The notes under the pieces: model-generated
Database searches by the model: none
The model's input: only the letters and a program-made list of their open reading frames with translations
Told to the model about the DNA's origin: nothing
Part shown: positions 1-13,053 of the stretch, piece by piece
How positions within the stretch are numbered: the stretch's first letter is position 1
Layout of the letters: every line of letters starts with the position of its first letter
Assembly: GCA_034687125.1 (NCBI GenBank)
Contig: JAQGBZ010000012.1
Coordinates: forward strand, 1-64,000
Reading direction: 5' to 3'
Origin: Neelides folsomi
Lineage: Eukaryota > Arthropoda > Collembola > Neelipleona > Neelidae
Length of the DNA stretch: 64,000 nucleotides
Translations under genes and position numbers: made by a program

Positions 1-621
1 ATCGAATGTCATGTCACCCGCAAATAATTTCTACAGGAAATAATATCGGTTTATTTGAATTTCTAATGACTTGTCAATTAACATGATTCAATTCTCAATA
101 ATCTTCTCAAATGGAATAGAGTATAATAAATATTCTTGATTCGAAAAATTTAATTATATATTTAAAAGTTATATAAAATAATGTGTAGATTGTACATTGT
201 ACATAATTTATATTTATTTAAGTATCTAAAAATTTATTTAAATATTAAAAAAATATTTTTTTAATTAAATGTATTATATACCAGCAATCCGCCAGTCTCC
301 CGACTGGTTCATAATTTATTAGCCACTTGAAACCCTTACAAATCCGCCTTTAACCTAACGCCGAATAGCCTAAAAAGCCAAGGGTAAAATTGAGTTTGAA
401 GGAAAAAAGAAACTATTCGTAAATAAAAGGCGTTTCTCTGCAAACAGATTTCAATTGAGAATTGTTTGGGTCATTTTAAAACATTGAATTGTGAAGCGTT
501 GAATTTATTTGCGGGAAATTTGATTAATTTTTTGGTTATTTGGCGTTAATTAATTAACGAAACATTTTTTTCAAAAGCCGAGCTGCCATTTATTGAACGG
601 GATAGAGGCGGATTTTTAAGT
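1..621. other. intergenic, no gene seen
   Basis: No coding exon is visible on either strand. The stretch is AT-rich. Its only structure is the left arm of an imperfect inverted repeat (about 301-349) that pairs with about 605-653. Confidence 0.6.
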
Positions 622-653
622 TTAGGTTTCAAGTGGCCAGAGTAGTGAACCCA
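301..653. repeat. imperfect inverted repeat around 255-base spacer
   Basis: Bases 301-349 and 605-653 are imperfect reverse complements. The best core is agccacttgaaaccc, then aatccgcct, matched by aggcggattt and ggtttcaagtggc on the other side. The outer parts (gactggttca against tgaacccagt) also match partly. The arrangement could be a decayed MITE or a local inverted duplication. The right arm contains most of the last exon of the neighbouring secreted-protein gene. Confidence 0.6.
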
Positions 654-2022
654 GTAGGTGCGACATGACAGACAAAGGCTGGAATTTTATTAAGGTTGAT
701 TTATCTATCTAAATAAATCTTAATGAAACTTACCAAAGGTAGTTGCGAGTAATCATGAGCAAAGAAATTGTTCGGGGGTGAAAATCTTTCCATGTCACTC
801 GAAGGACTAAATTTGACATCACTAATGTTTTCACAAATGTTTGTATTTGGATTGAAGATCTAAATCAATTTAAAAAATTAATTATATAGATTATTTTCAC
901 ATATTGTAATTAGTTGCATTTTTACATAAACAATAAAAAATCGGTTGACAAACCTCAGTTGGCTTCCCTTCATTTGAATTATTAAGCCCACATCTTGGAC
1001 TCCACTCACATTCCTTCTTTGTTTCATTGAAGTAATTTCTGTTTCCACTGTATTTAATTTCGCATATGACTCGGTCGCAATTGGGAGTCGCTTCATCTCT
1101 TGACTCACAATAATTGTAGTTCTCGTCCCATAATTGTAAATGTCTTTGAAAGAAATTTGACTCTAATTGACTTCCAATATTAAATTGAACGTCAAAATTT
1201 GTATCCTGAATGAATTTCTTTGTTGCACGGTTGAAATATTGGATCCTCAAATTGCATATTCCAGTTCGTCCAGATAAATACTATATTTAATTAAGAGAAC
1301 AATCGTGTTTTAGAAGTTAACACGTAAAGTATGACATATATAAAATAAAAATCTTGAAAAATATTAAATACCCTGTTAGTAAAGAACATTGTGAGATTGA
1401 CGTCTGAATTTGGATGAACCATTATTGCCAATCCAGAAAACAATGTCATGGACTATGTAAAAAATATTTAAAAATATATTATTATCCTCAATTAACTTTG
1501 CTTAATTTTTGATAAACAATAAAGTTAATTTAATGTAAATACTAATTAAAATAAAATTTCATGTAAAATACATTGCAATCTTGATTTCCATTTCCATAAT
1601 TAATGCAACATTTAAGCATTTCTAAATGAGCCTGCAGATTCTTTGAAACATTTCCCGTATGTCTTATAGTTCCAACTAAAATGTAAACTTTTAATAAATT
1701 ACTAGCCTCTATTCAAATTTATTCATCCTATTTTAATATATAATTTTATTACATTACATTAACTTACATTTTTAGTATTTATTACATTTAGAGTACTTAC
1801 GAGAATTTACTCTATATTTTTAAGAGTAGTTCTACTGATACTGACACGTTTTTATTTAGCTATATAATATAAATTATCAGCATTTAAAAATTATTTACGA
1901 AATAACTTACAAAACTTCAATGTGACTTTATGATAAGGAATAGCTCCAGAGTTGATTATTTTAAATTCATGTGAAATATTAAATACGCATATTATTAAAA
2001 ATATAGTAAAGAATTCATTCAT
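622..2022 (-). CDS. small secreted cysteine-containing protein, family unknown
   Basis: I do not recognise this family. Six exons on the minus strand (2022-1911, 1675-1572, 1452-1372, 1280-954, 859-734, 678-622) join through GT-AG sites into a 268-residue frame whose length divides by three. The N-terminus MNEFFTIFLIICVFNIS is a hydrophobic signal peptide without a second membrane segment, so the product should be secreted or luminal. The mature part has scattered cysteines (CCINYGNGNQDC, CESRDEATPNCDRVIC, CEWSPRC) and N-glycosylation sites (NVS, NLT, NET, NIS), which fits an extracellular disulfide-bonded protein. The last exon is weakly supported: it encodes only 18 residues and overlaps an inverted repeat. 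Exon 4 could instead run on to a stop near 897. Overall the exon chain is plausible but has no homology support. Confidence 0.5.
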
Positions 2023-3190
2023 TTCACAACATTCGTCTAAAAATCCTTTAAATTATATGAAGGCAATAAAGAATCAACATTTTCATTATCCATAAAATAC
2101 GAATCGACAAAAGGGATACAAATAGACTTATGAATCTATAGCATTTTTGTATTAAATATCTAAAAATCCAAGTGTCCTACCCTAAAGTAGGACCCAATGA
2201 CATGTTTACTATCTAATTATAGGTACTCTACATATATTTATTTTGTAGAAATTGTGATATACTGAAGGTCCATGAATTAATAGGTATATTTTGGTAGTAA
2301 GTATAGTATAGTGTTTATAGTGAGTGTGACCAGAATTTGGAAAGTTGATATTTTAAAGCTTGTCCAAAACATTTCTCTCCTCTCTCCTCAGAAGGAATCG
2401 TCCTTCTTTATTCAAAATATTTTATAGTAATTTTTAAACTTAATACTTATACGATATTATTTTTAACTTTTAAAACGAACAAAATTGGAGGTAGTTTAAT
2501 ATACACAATTCAAGTAAACAGATATTCAAATATGTCGTAAGTATTAATAATATTACCTAAGATTCCCGAAATATAAGACACTATAAATATGGATATTATC
2601 ATTAATGAATCATTTTTCCATTAAACTTTCCGTTGCTTTTATTTATATTTTAGAATTAGAAGAAGTTTCAAAGAGACTCAACCCAGAAACAGAGCCAGAA
2701 GGACCAGGACCAGAAGGACCAGAACCTTGTTCATCAAATACTCCTTCGACGTCGACGTCCAAATAAATACATATTTTTATATAAATCCTATATTTTCCAT
2801 TTGTGGCACTTAGTACGGCTAAAATAAGACAATTGATAGATAAAAGCCTAAAGATATCAAATATTTGAAATTCCTGCCAAACTACCATTTTGTCTTTTCC
2901 TTGTTTTCCCTATTTCCCTTCGTCATTCTCATTCATTCTCCTTTCACGTTCACTCTCATTGTGAGATAAATTCATTTCAATCGCTTTTATTCTGTGAGAA
3001 ATAAACAATTAATTGTTTAAAGACCCTGTTTTCAGTGGTCAGTTGATCAGTGTAGCGGTGTAGTCCATCTTTTTACAAATCCAGGATCGTATCTTGGTGA
3101 GCAGACAAGTTGTCGACTTGAGGTCAAATTTTGAAATTTGCAAAAAATTTAACCATCAGTGAAGGAGTCCTATTTTACTCACTGATTAAA
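2023..3190. other. intergenic between divergent genes
   Basis: Upstream region of both the secreted-protein gene and Rpt6. It contains one doubtful short ORF (2643-2888, minus), listed separately. Nothing else is recognisable. Confidence 0.5.
2643..2888 (-). CDS. doubtful 81-residue ORF with signal-like start
   Basis: The ORF begins with a hydrophobic stretch (FRLLSINCLILAVLSA) resembling a signal peptide and ends in a Gly/Ser/Pro-rich tail (GSGPSGPGPSGSVSG). It has no recognisable homology and lies about 300 bases upstream of Rpt6 on the opposite strand. It may be chance, or one exon of a small secreted peptide gene. Confidence 0.2.
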   Translation of the reverse strand: MVVWQEFQIFDIFRLLSINCLILAVLSATNGKYRIYIKICIYLDVDVEGVFDEQGSGPSGPGPSGSVSGLSLFETSSNSKI

Positions 3191-5016
<1,826 letters not shown>

Positions 5017-7711
5017 GTTTACTGTAATAGATTAATACGTACGAAAATCCTCGGTCACTTTATTATTAAATTAAATAATTCTACTACTGTTCTTAAAATC
5101 TTCAAGTGTGATAGCTCCCCTTTATAAATGAATGTATTCCATCTCTGAACTATGTATATTTACACAAAAATACCCTGTATATGTATGATGATTTTTGAGT
5201 AACACTATTGCCTAATTAAAACTTTGGAATATATCGTTATTCTACTATTGATAATTAATTTTAGTGATTAATATTAATTAAGTACTTTAATTATATAAAA
5301 TTAATGTCTAATTTATTCTAATAAATATAATGTTTTATATTAACAACATTCATTGCTAATTTAACATCTCATATGATTTATTCTCTAATGGTTAATAGAA
5401 AACGATTTGTAATGTAATTTATTTTGTCGTATTGCTATATTATAAGTATAATATCTATCTGTTATGCTTCGTCGACTAATAATTTAAACTCTAATCAATT
5501 ACTATCAATTCTCACTGCGAGAAAATAAAGGGTGTCAAAAACCAAATTTAGTACTTTATTACAGAAATGAACTAAAACTTTCTAACATTCAATACTTCAA
5601 TACTATACGTTCATAGATATTACTTTTACCTATATACTACTATATATACTAGTATGTGATTCATTTGTAATTTTTATTTTCCATTCGAGATTACAAAAAT
5701 CATTTGATTACAAAGCAATAAATTATAATATTCATCTTCGCCACCGCAGTTAAAATATTAAAAATCTGTTTTAATTTCAATTGTAATATTCATGCATGAA
5801 ATTATGATTCAAATGAATGATGAACTCGCACGTATTTAGAATATTAAATAGATTCAAATCTTGCAATTCATTTAAAAGCTTTTTATCATTCTCCACCTCT
5901 TCATCATCCATCCATTGAAGTGTCTTAAAATTGGACGAGATTATTTATTATTTTACTGATAATGATAAGTAAGCATAATCATCTTTGAGCACACAACGCC
6001 CATTCTTCCTAACCTCTCTCTACTATATTCTTAATCACGATCACCCTCAGTCAGAGTTTACATTTATCTTTATTGCCTTCCTTGAATGTATTCTCGGAAT
6101 ACAAAACCCAAATTTTTCTATCCATCTAGTAGCGTCCTAGCCTTTACAAACAAATTATTATTTTAAACGAAGCCGAGAAATTCATCCACGTAAAGTTTAA
6201 CACACGTCATAAAGAAAATTGCTATTTAAGGTCCATTTTTGATAAATAATAATATACGTTTATATTATTTAGATATATACATAATTTCCTATTTTTGTAA
6301 AGTGTGATTATGTTCAAAGAAGTACCATATACATGATTTGATTTTATTTAAATTAATCTAGAATTTGATAATTTACTTATCCCGTAAATTCCTGATCAAC
6401 TCTATATACAAAATTATATTACATATTATTTATTGAGTAGTAGAGTATTACGTATTGTCGATTGTGCAATTTACTAACTTTGCCTATCGTGCGTTAAATA
6501 ATACTATCAACATATTATTAAAAATAACTTGCCAACTCCTGAATTTTTCAAACTGTTGGATCTGCAATTTCCCACGATTTATTTAATTTAACCATTATGC
6601 AAGTATTAGACAAATCTTGCAAAATGACGGTTGCTGGATATTCATAATTTAGGATATTTTTGCATGTAGAGACGTAATTATGTATGTAGTTATTTAATAT
6701 ATAAATACATGTATTATGTAGATGTATTAAACTAATCTACTTAATAGGAAGTTAATACTTACATTTAATGTTAGTATAATGTATACAGACACACAGTGTT
6801 CATTACATACTTCATACATACATTTAATTTAGGTACATACATAGTTTACTCCTTTAGTTTATTTCTGCGAAGTGCGAATGCGAATGCTTTTCGTTACAAG
6901 TAAGTAAACGGCCGAAGGCTAAAACACCCAAAAATGTTTAGTGCTTTCCTTACATTTGCCAATTAATTTATATGGAAAACACATTGTTGTGATAAGACGT
7001 GAAAAGCTATAGAACTCAAAATTCAACGTCTTATCGTTAGTAGGAGTTCTCATTGATTTTCTTGGGTTTCTTTACCTTCGTGTCAGCTCATCTCTGTGGA
7101 TAATACACGGATTTTCTATTATTGTTAGTTAGCTTATTACAATTACGAAGTTATAAGGGATAAAATATACAAACAAACATTTAAATATTACACAATTCTG
7201 TCTACTTCTATAAGTTTTTTCTACCATAATCGTTCAATAATTACATACTTTGATTTTTTTAGCCTGACATTAAAAAGCATATAAATGTGGTGGTTAACCA
7301 AATGTCTTTATCATTCAAGATAAATAAAAGCAAACATATAAATATATTTTACACTCTTGGCAGAATAAGGGAGTTGCGTGATTTGCAAAAGTTCTTACTG
7401 CGCCGTTCCGTCACCGATTTTCGGATTTATTCTTGACTATCATTGAAGATTTTAATTTCAACTCTAGCAAGAGATTCCAAGAATTAAAAGTAAGTTCTAT
7501 AAATTATTCATTATTATCTACATAATTGAAGCATGAATGTATTGAGTTAGTTTAATTAAAATTCTTAAAAGTTTGTAATCTCATAAGTATGAAATTAATT
7601 TATCATTAAAAGTCTGATTAATTCTGATTAATTCATTTATGGTTAATAATCTGTTAGTGAGTAATTTGAAGCTCACAGTTTATAATAGAACGTATTTATC
7701 CTCATTTATAG
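5017..7711. other. long gene-poor AT-rich interval
   Basis: About 2.7 kb without a convincing coding exon on either strand. The right end probably holds an untranslated first exon for the micropeptide gene: a good donor (aaaag/gtaagt) lies at about 7490, and an acceptor (ttatag) sits directly before the ATG at 7712. Confidence 0.5.
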
Positions 7712-7900
7712 ATGAATTTTACAACAACCTTGGAAGAAATTATGGATTCGGATTCGACCAATTCATCTGGGAGATTTCTTTCTGGCCCCATTGAACCCGA
7801 TTTTAACTTTTACGATTTTCCAATTTTCATTCTTCTGGCTCTTTACTTCTCTTTCACATTCATTGGGTTCTTCATTGACAGAAGAATTAAGTTGGAATAG
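7712..7900 (+). CDS. candidate single-pass membrane micropeptide
   Basis: A 62-residue ORF of unknown family. The N-terminal half is acidic and Ser/Thr-rich with a possible N-glycosylation site (NFTTT). It is followed by one hydrophobic segment (FPIFILLALYFSFTFIGFF, about residues 37-55) and a short basic tail, IDRRIKLE. With no signal peptide, the acidic N-terminus and basic C-terminus suggest a type III single-pass protein, N-terminus outside. An AG acceptor adjoins the ATG and a consensus donor lies about 220 bases upstream, which suits a non-coding first exon. Codon choice is not distinctive enough to prove coding. It could be chance, but length, topology and splice context make it more likely real than most short ORFs in the window. 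Confidence 0.45.
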   Translation: MNFTTTLEEIMDSDSTNSSGRFLSGPIEPDFNFYDFPIFILLALYFSFTFIGFFIDRRIKLE

Positions 7901-8799
7901 CGAAGAATGAGATTGTAGATTGGTTATTTGGCTAGATATGCGACTTAATATAACCCAGGTTTATAGTGTAAGGTTTTCACACGTGTTAAGTACCATATAT
8001 GACAATAAATGATAATATTTTAAAGAAAATATATTTACATAATGTAAATTCTATGTAATTAAAAGATATATACATCAATTGTTGATCATTGTTAAGATGT
8101 ATTATATGAAGATGTATCTAATATGGAAATAAACAAACTAACAAGACAAGTGTACCTAATATAATGTTTAGTATAATATTTAATTTCCATTAATCGTGTC
8201 GTGGTTCTTTTATTCTCCTTATTATCTGTACTTACCATTAATATAATATTGTAATGTTAAATAATATAATTTGCATCTCTTTATTTTTATTAATTTGTCA
8301 TTTTAATCATTTTTGGTTACATTCTACATGTTTTATGGTATTATTAAATTTTGATTTCACAAATAATATTTTTGATTCTTTACTTAATATTATAAGTTTG
8401 TAGTATTAATAGTAATTGTGATTTCTTGTTTGAAATAAACTATTATTCTGTTTACCGTTTAATACATATTTTGTTGCAATGATTATAAATGGATGAGTAG
8501 TTTTAAAAGCTCATATAGATCACATTATAATTAGCTTAAACTTAAAGAGTTAATTAAGAATATAAAAATTGAGTAGGCTTAATTGATTTTAAATTTTTTT
8601 AATAACAAGAATAGTAATACACAGACTATATTCTACAAAAAATTGGCTTTAAAATATGTATGTTAGTTAGAATTTACAGAATTTAATGCTTATCTTGTAT
8701 TTCAATAAATTATATCAAAGTATTTGTATATCAAGAATTTTGTCTTCATAATTTATAAAGTATAACGTCGTATAATGGATGGAGAAAATCAATTTCTCA
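7901..8799. other. intergenic, convergent 3' ends
   Basis: AT-rich 3' flank between the micropeptide gene (plus) and an unknown gene (minus). Several AATAAA or TTTATT motifs are present. No further gene is seen. Confidence 0.5.
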
Positions 8800-10804
8800 T
8801 CATTTTGGCAGTTGTTTTTGAATATCCACAGATTCTGATTCTATTTCATCCTCACATTCTGTTTGATCCAAACGGCATTTCAGATAGAGATCCGAAGAAA
8901 GTTCTTCGTCGTCTTTAACAAACCTACCAGAAACTATCAATTAGTGCTTGTTAATTTACTCTATATAAAATATATTATATAACACATACATACACTCATA
9001 CAATGTACTATATATAAGACAAGTTTGTAACATATTATTGGTTAATTGTAACAAAGTACAATTAACCAATAATGGTCAAAAACTCAATTTCTTACAAGAA
9101 TTCTAAATCCGTTTCTGGAATGTCCAATCTTAATTTTAAGTCTTCTTCATAGAGTTTCTCAAATTCATTAAAAATGTCCTCAAAGTTCCTTTCTTTAAAA
9201 AACTGATCGATTTTTTCCTCCCAACCTCTCCTGTTCAAAAACTTGTAAATCTTCAAGGACTTGTCTTGCTTTAATGACTTCACAGTCCCATCAAGATGCC
9301 CAAGTGACTTTATCCATGGAGGAATCCACTCAACACATAGCCTAACAATTGAATCCAAACTAATGAGGGCTTCTCTGTCATGGCCAATCATTTCTTGATA
9401 AACAATCTGCGCCTCTTTTAATTGGGAATCGACGAGATTCAATGCTTCTTTTAATTCCAAAGAGCAAACATTTCCTCGGAATTTCTCGATTCTTCTCATC
9501 CACTTCAAACTCCTCTTCAAACGCTTTACATAAGTAGTAAAGAGTTTTTCCGAGCTTTTCAACATATTAGAATCCTTCTCAACAGCTTCGCCACTTTTGC
9601 CCAAATTGCTCTTCAATTCTTTAATGACAGACAACATCAAGTAATATTTCTTAGAATATGAAATCTTGTCAATGGTGATTGAATTGTAAGATCCGGTCAG
9701 ATCTCTTACAATTACTTTCTTCCTGATCGGAACGAGCTCAATAGTCTTCTTATGGCCCTCTCTCGGGTATGTGAAAAACGGAGAAAATTTAGAATCTTCC
9801 AATCTGACCCCCACGATTGACCGATGCCTCGAGAATTCTCGCTGGAGGGGAGAAACGAGCTTTTGGAATTTTTTCAAACTCTTCAAGTTAATTTGAAGGT
9901 TTTTATGAACCAAAGAGGCGAGGGAAGAAATTCCTTCGTGAACTGAGACGTAAAAGTTTTTTGCGACGGATTCTGGAGGATTTAACTCTTGTATTAATTT
10001 CCCTATGAACCAATATGTGGATTGGTAATAGGCAACTTGAAGTCCTTTACGATCTGTGGTGAAAAGGATGACAAAAGACCAAGCGAGTCGTTGAAGGGAA
10101 AGAGACACTTGGAGGAAGGAATTGATGTGAGAACACAAATTGAGACAAATCTTCTGACTTTGTGGGATAAAGATGAAGGAATTCTCTCGCACTTTCTTCA
10201 ACGTTTGAGAAACTGTTCGGTCTTGGAGAGAAATTTCGTCCAAGATTTCCGCAACCCCGTATTTTTCCTCGTAACTTACCCGGGTTTCTTTTCCTAAAGC
10301 AAATGGGATGTATTTTTGCATTTTTTATCACTAGCCATGAGGGGTAATTGATTTTGAATAAATGGATAAATAACTATTAAAAATTTTATAAATTTTTTTG
10401 TTTTTAGTTTTGTTTAAAAAAATGGTTATTTGATGATCCAAATTCCCTTTGATACAATTTTATGTCGATTGGTGTTTGGAGTGGTGACTGAACTGAAAAC
10501 TGAATGTGTAAAGAGAGAAGTTATAAATCTTACTTGGAGTTTCTGAATCAGAGCTCAAAGTATCTTGAGCATTTGATTCATTTCCACTGTTCAAAGGATT
10601 TAACTTTAAGGTTGACTTCACTTTGGTTGCTGAGCGAATTTCTTCATTTACATCTTTCTGGAATTCTCTGTCAATTAGATCTCTTGTGGTGTTTGACTGA
10701 TAATTACCAAGATTCGATTGGTCATTTTGATCAAATTGGAATTCATTTGATTTCTCGTCAGTTTCACTCCTTTTCTTTACTTCAACCCTTGAATTAAAAC
10801 TCAT
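8800..10804 (-). CDS. unknown 530-residue helical/basic protein (tandem gene A)
   Basis: I do not recognise this protein. Three exons (10804-10534, 10293-9096, 8923-8800) join in consistent phase into 530 residues. The N-terminal 90 residues are hydrophilic and low-complexity (Asn, Ser, Lys, Glu) and look disordered. The long second exon is predicted to be mostly helical, with basic stretches (FTTYVKRLKRSLKWMRRIEK) and Trp-rich segments (VEWIPPWIKSLGHL). The last exon is acidic (KDDEELSSDL). No signal peptide or clear membrane segment is visible. It lies 115 bases behind unknown gene B on the same strand. An alternative is a shorter protein starting at the in-frame ATG at 10321, but stop codons directly precede that ATG and the spliced model fits better. 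Confidence 0.6.
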
Positions 10805-10833
10805 AGCTGAAGTGGAATTTTTAAGCCTTTATT
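10805..10833 (-). promoter_or_regulatory. poly(A) signal and splice-acceptor-like site between genes B and A
   Basis: Read on the minus strand, an AATAAA (10833-10828) lies in the 115-base gap after the stop of gene B. It is followed within about 20 bases by a pyrimidine-containing acceptor (ttccacttcag) ending three bases before the ATG of gene A. This arrangement resembles the intercistronic region of trans-spliced operons. It could equally be a leader intron acceptor or chance in AT-rich DNA. Confidence 0.3.
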
Positions 10834-10919
10834 AACAAAAAACTGTCATGTAGAGTTTGTTGAAAGTTTCATAAATTGTCATAAATTCATAAAAAATTTA
10901 AATGTCATTTAAATAGATT

Positions 10920-12056
10920 TTAATACTTTATGGAGAGTATCAAACTCCCAAGAAAAATTTGTTCCTTATCGAGCAAGATTGGACCATATTTAAGAGAAGC
11001 TATGCGGAATTCTTGTCGGATTTTGTCTTTTCTTTTATTTCGTTTGAAGATTCTCAGCAGTTTTTTTCTCCGCTTGACCTTTTCAATATGAATCGGCCAT
11101 TTCTCATGGACGTGAACGTAGTTGAAGGAAGTTTTGATTGATTCTTCAATCTCATCGAAATAATGTTTTAAATAAAATTTGGATTCCAAATCTAATGAGA
11201 TTTTCTTCACTTCCTCAGTCAACATTTTCGCTTTCTTTAGATCTTTAGGATTCTTCATGAGGCTTGGAATTGATTTCTCTAGATCCGGAATAACGTAATT
11301 TCTAATCATCTTGCCCTTTTGGGTCAATACTGCAAAATGTTCAGAAATCTCTTTTAATTTGACTTCACAGAATTTGTTGATCCTGAGCAATTTGTCTAGT
11401 TTTTCTTCCTTTGGTAGTAAATCAAGGGAAATGAGCTTTTGGTCTGGAGAAGATTCACTGACAAAGATTTCATAAGGGGACCATTCAATAATTGACATTT
11501 CTCCTCCTTCATCGTTTTTCTTGTCTTCTGGGACTTTGACTCCTCTTATGAAATAATTCTTGGTTGCAAATGGGAGAGTTTTAAAAAGGGACTTCAAAGA
11601 GTCGCGAAAAGAATCAATGGTCACATGAGATATTTCAAACAGATTTGTTGAGTTAACTTTAATTGATTCGAGGGTTGAAATGAGTTCAGTGAAAGCTTGA
11701 GATTCCACAAATGAATTATTCATGTATTTGCTCTTTAACTTCATTTTGCTGGCTTCGTATGTCGTTAACCAAACGCAAAAGCCGACAAGGGTTGTAAACC
11801 CAGGTTGATCTAATGGTAAGAGGAACTTTGAATGGATAGCGTCCAGAATTTGTCCTGACTCAATTAAAAGCTTTTCGGCATGGTGGAGAAAGTCGATCGC
11901 TTCGACTCCCTCAGTATCCTTTAATATTTATCACTTTTATTTATAATATTGACTAATCGCATTTAAAGAACATTTGTTTAGATTAAAGATAATGTGAATC
12001 TCATCTACTACCTCAATCTCAATATCATCATTCGTTTTATCCTTTGTTTTTGGCAT
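10920..12056 (-). CDS. unknown 347-residue protein with basic C-terminus (tandem gene B)
   Basis: Not recognised. A 45-base first exon (12056-12012; MPKTKDKTNDDIEIE) joins in phase 0 to a long exon (11918-10920), giving 347 residues. The protein appears largely alpha-helical: FLHHAEKLLIESGQILDAI near the N-terminus, several amphipathic Leu/Lys/Glu segments in the middle, and a strongly basic patch (VKRRKKLLRIFKRNKRKDK) near residue 300. There is no signal peptide. It lies directly upstream of gene A on the same strand with similar helical, lysine-rich composition, so the two may be diverged tandem duplicates, but I could not align them convincingly. Confidence 0.6.
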
Positions 12057-13053
12057 TGGTCTGGTTCAATTACATCAGAGTGGAACGTCAATACTTATTA
12101 TGAAGAAATAATAATCGAAGAAATAATTGAAGATTAATTAAAATTACATCTATTTATAAAGAAATAAAGTAAAAAATATTATTAATTTTTTGGAGACTAA
12201 ATCCATTTTATGTGCTTTATTTATTACAAAATTTACAACTATTGAGAACTATTGGAAAGTGATAATAAAGAATAGTGATATCCGAATGGTTTTATATTAT
12301 GCAAAATAAATAAACATTTCTATGAAAAACACAAATTATGTATTTGTAAATGTTTGATTTTAGGTTTATTTTTGAATCTTTAAAGATAATCATTTGAATA
12401 GACATTTGGAATGAATATTAATTACTATTTAAAATCTTGTCAAATTAAATTAAACATCCATCCAGAATCCAATATTGGCAAAATGACAAACGTATCGAAA
12501 GCATTATCATAGTGTGCAAAATTATTATAGAAAATTGTTTAGAAAGCTCTTGAATGCATGCGTGGTTATATAAATTTTTTAAACATTATCTCTAATCCAT
12601 ATTTACTGCATACTTACAGGGTGTAAATAAGTATTATAGGTAAAGTTGTGTAATTATATGTATAGAGTTTAAAGCATATTTGCATATTGCTGAATTATAA
12701 AAAAATCATTTTTGGTAAGCAATTGTGTTTTACAAGAATCTAAATGATTATGAAACTTTTATGACAGGGTTTTTCTAATAAATTAGAATTACCTTATCTT
12801 ACTTTAAATAACCTTTCTTATCTTAACAGAAGATAGATATTTGTAAATCCAACGTGCAATAATACATCTGCACATTTCGTTTCAACAAGTCGTAAAAATT
12901 TACCTCAGTAATATAGTATTTACTTCATAATTTTATTGGTGTGATTCTTATAATTTATTTTTATATATGATATTTAAAACAATCTCATTTCAAGTTTGAG
13001 ATTCTTACTGGAATAACATTTAGGGTTTTAAATAAAGCAGCCTGGGATAAATA
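12057..13053. other. intergenic, nothing recognised
   Basis: About 1 kb of AT-rich sequence between the 5' end of gene B and the 3' end of the OCRL gene. No coding or structural signal was seen. Confidence 0.5.

Noticed and set aside
10047-10331. Alternative start of gene A in another frame (94-residue ORF)
   Set aside because: The frame shift is not needed: splicing 10534 to 10293 keeps one long frame through the second and third exons.
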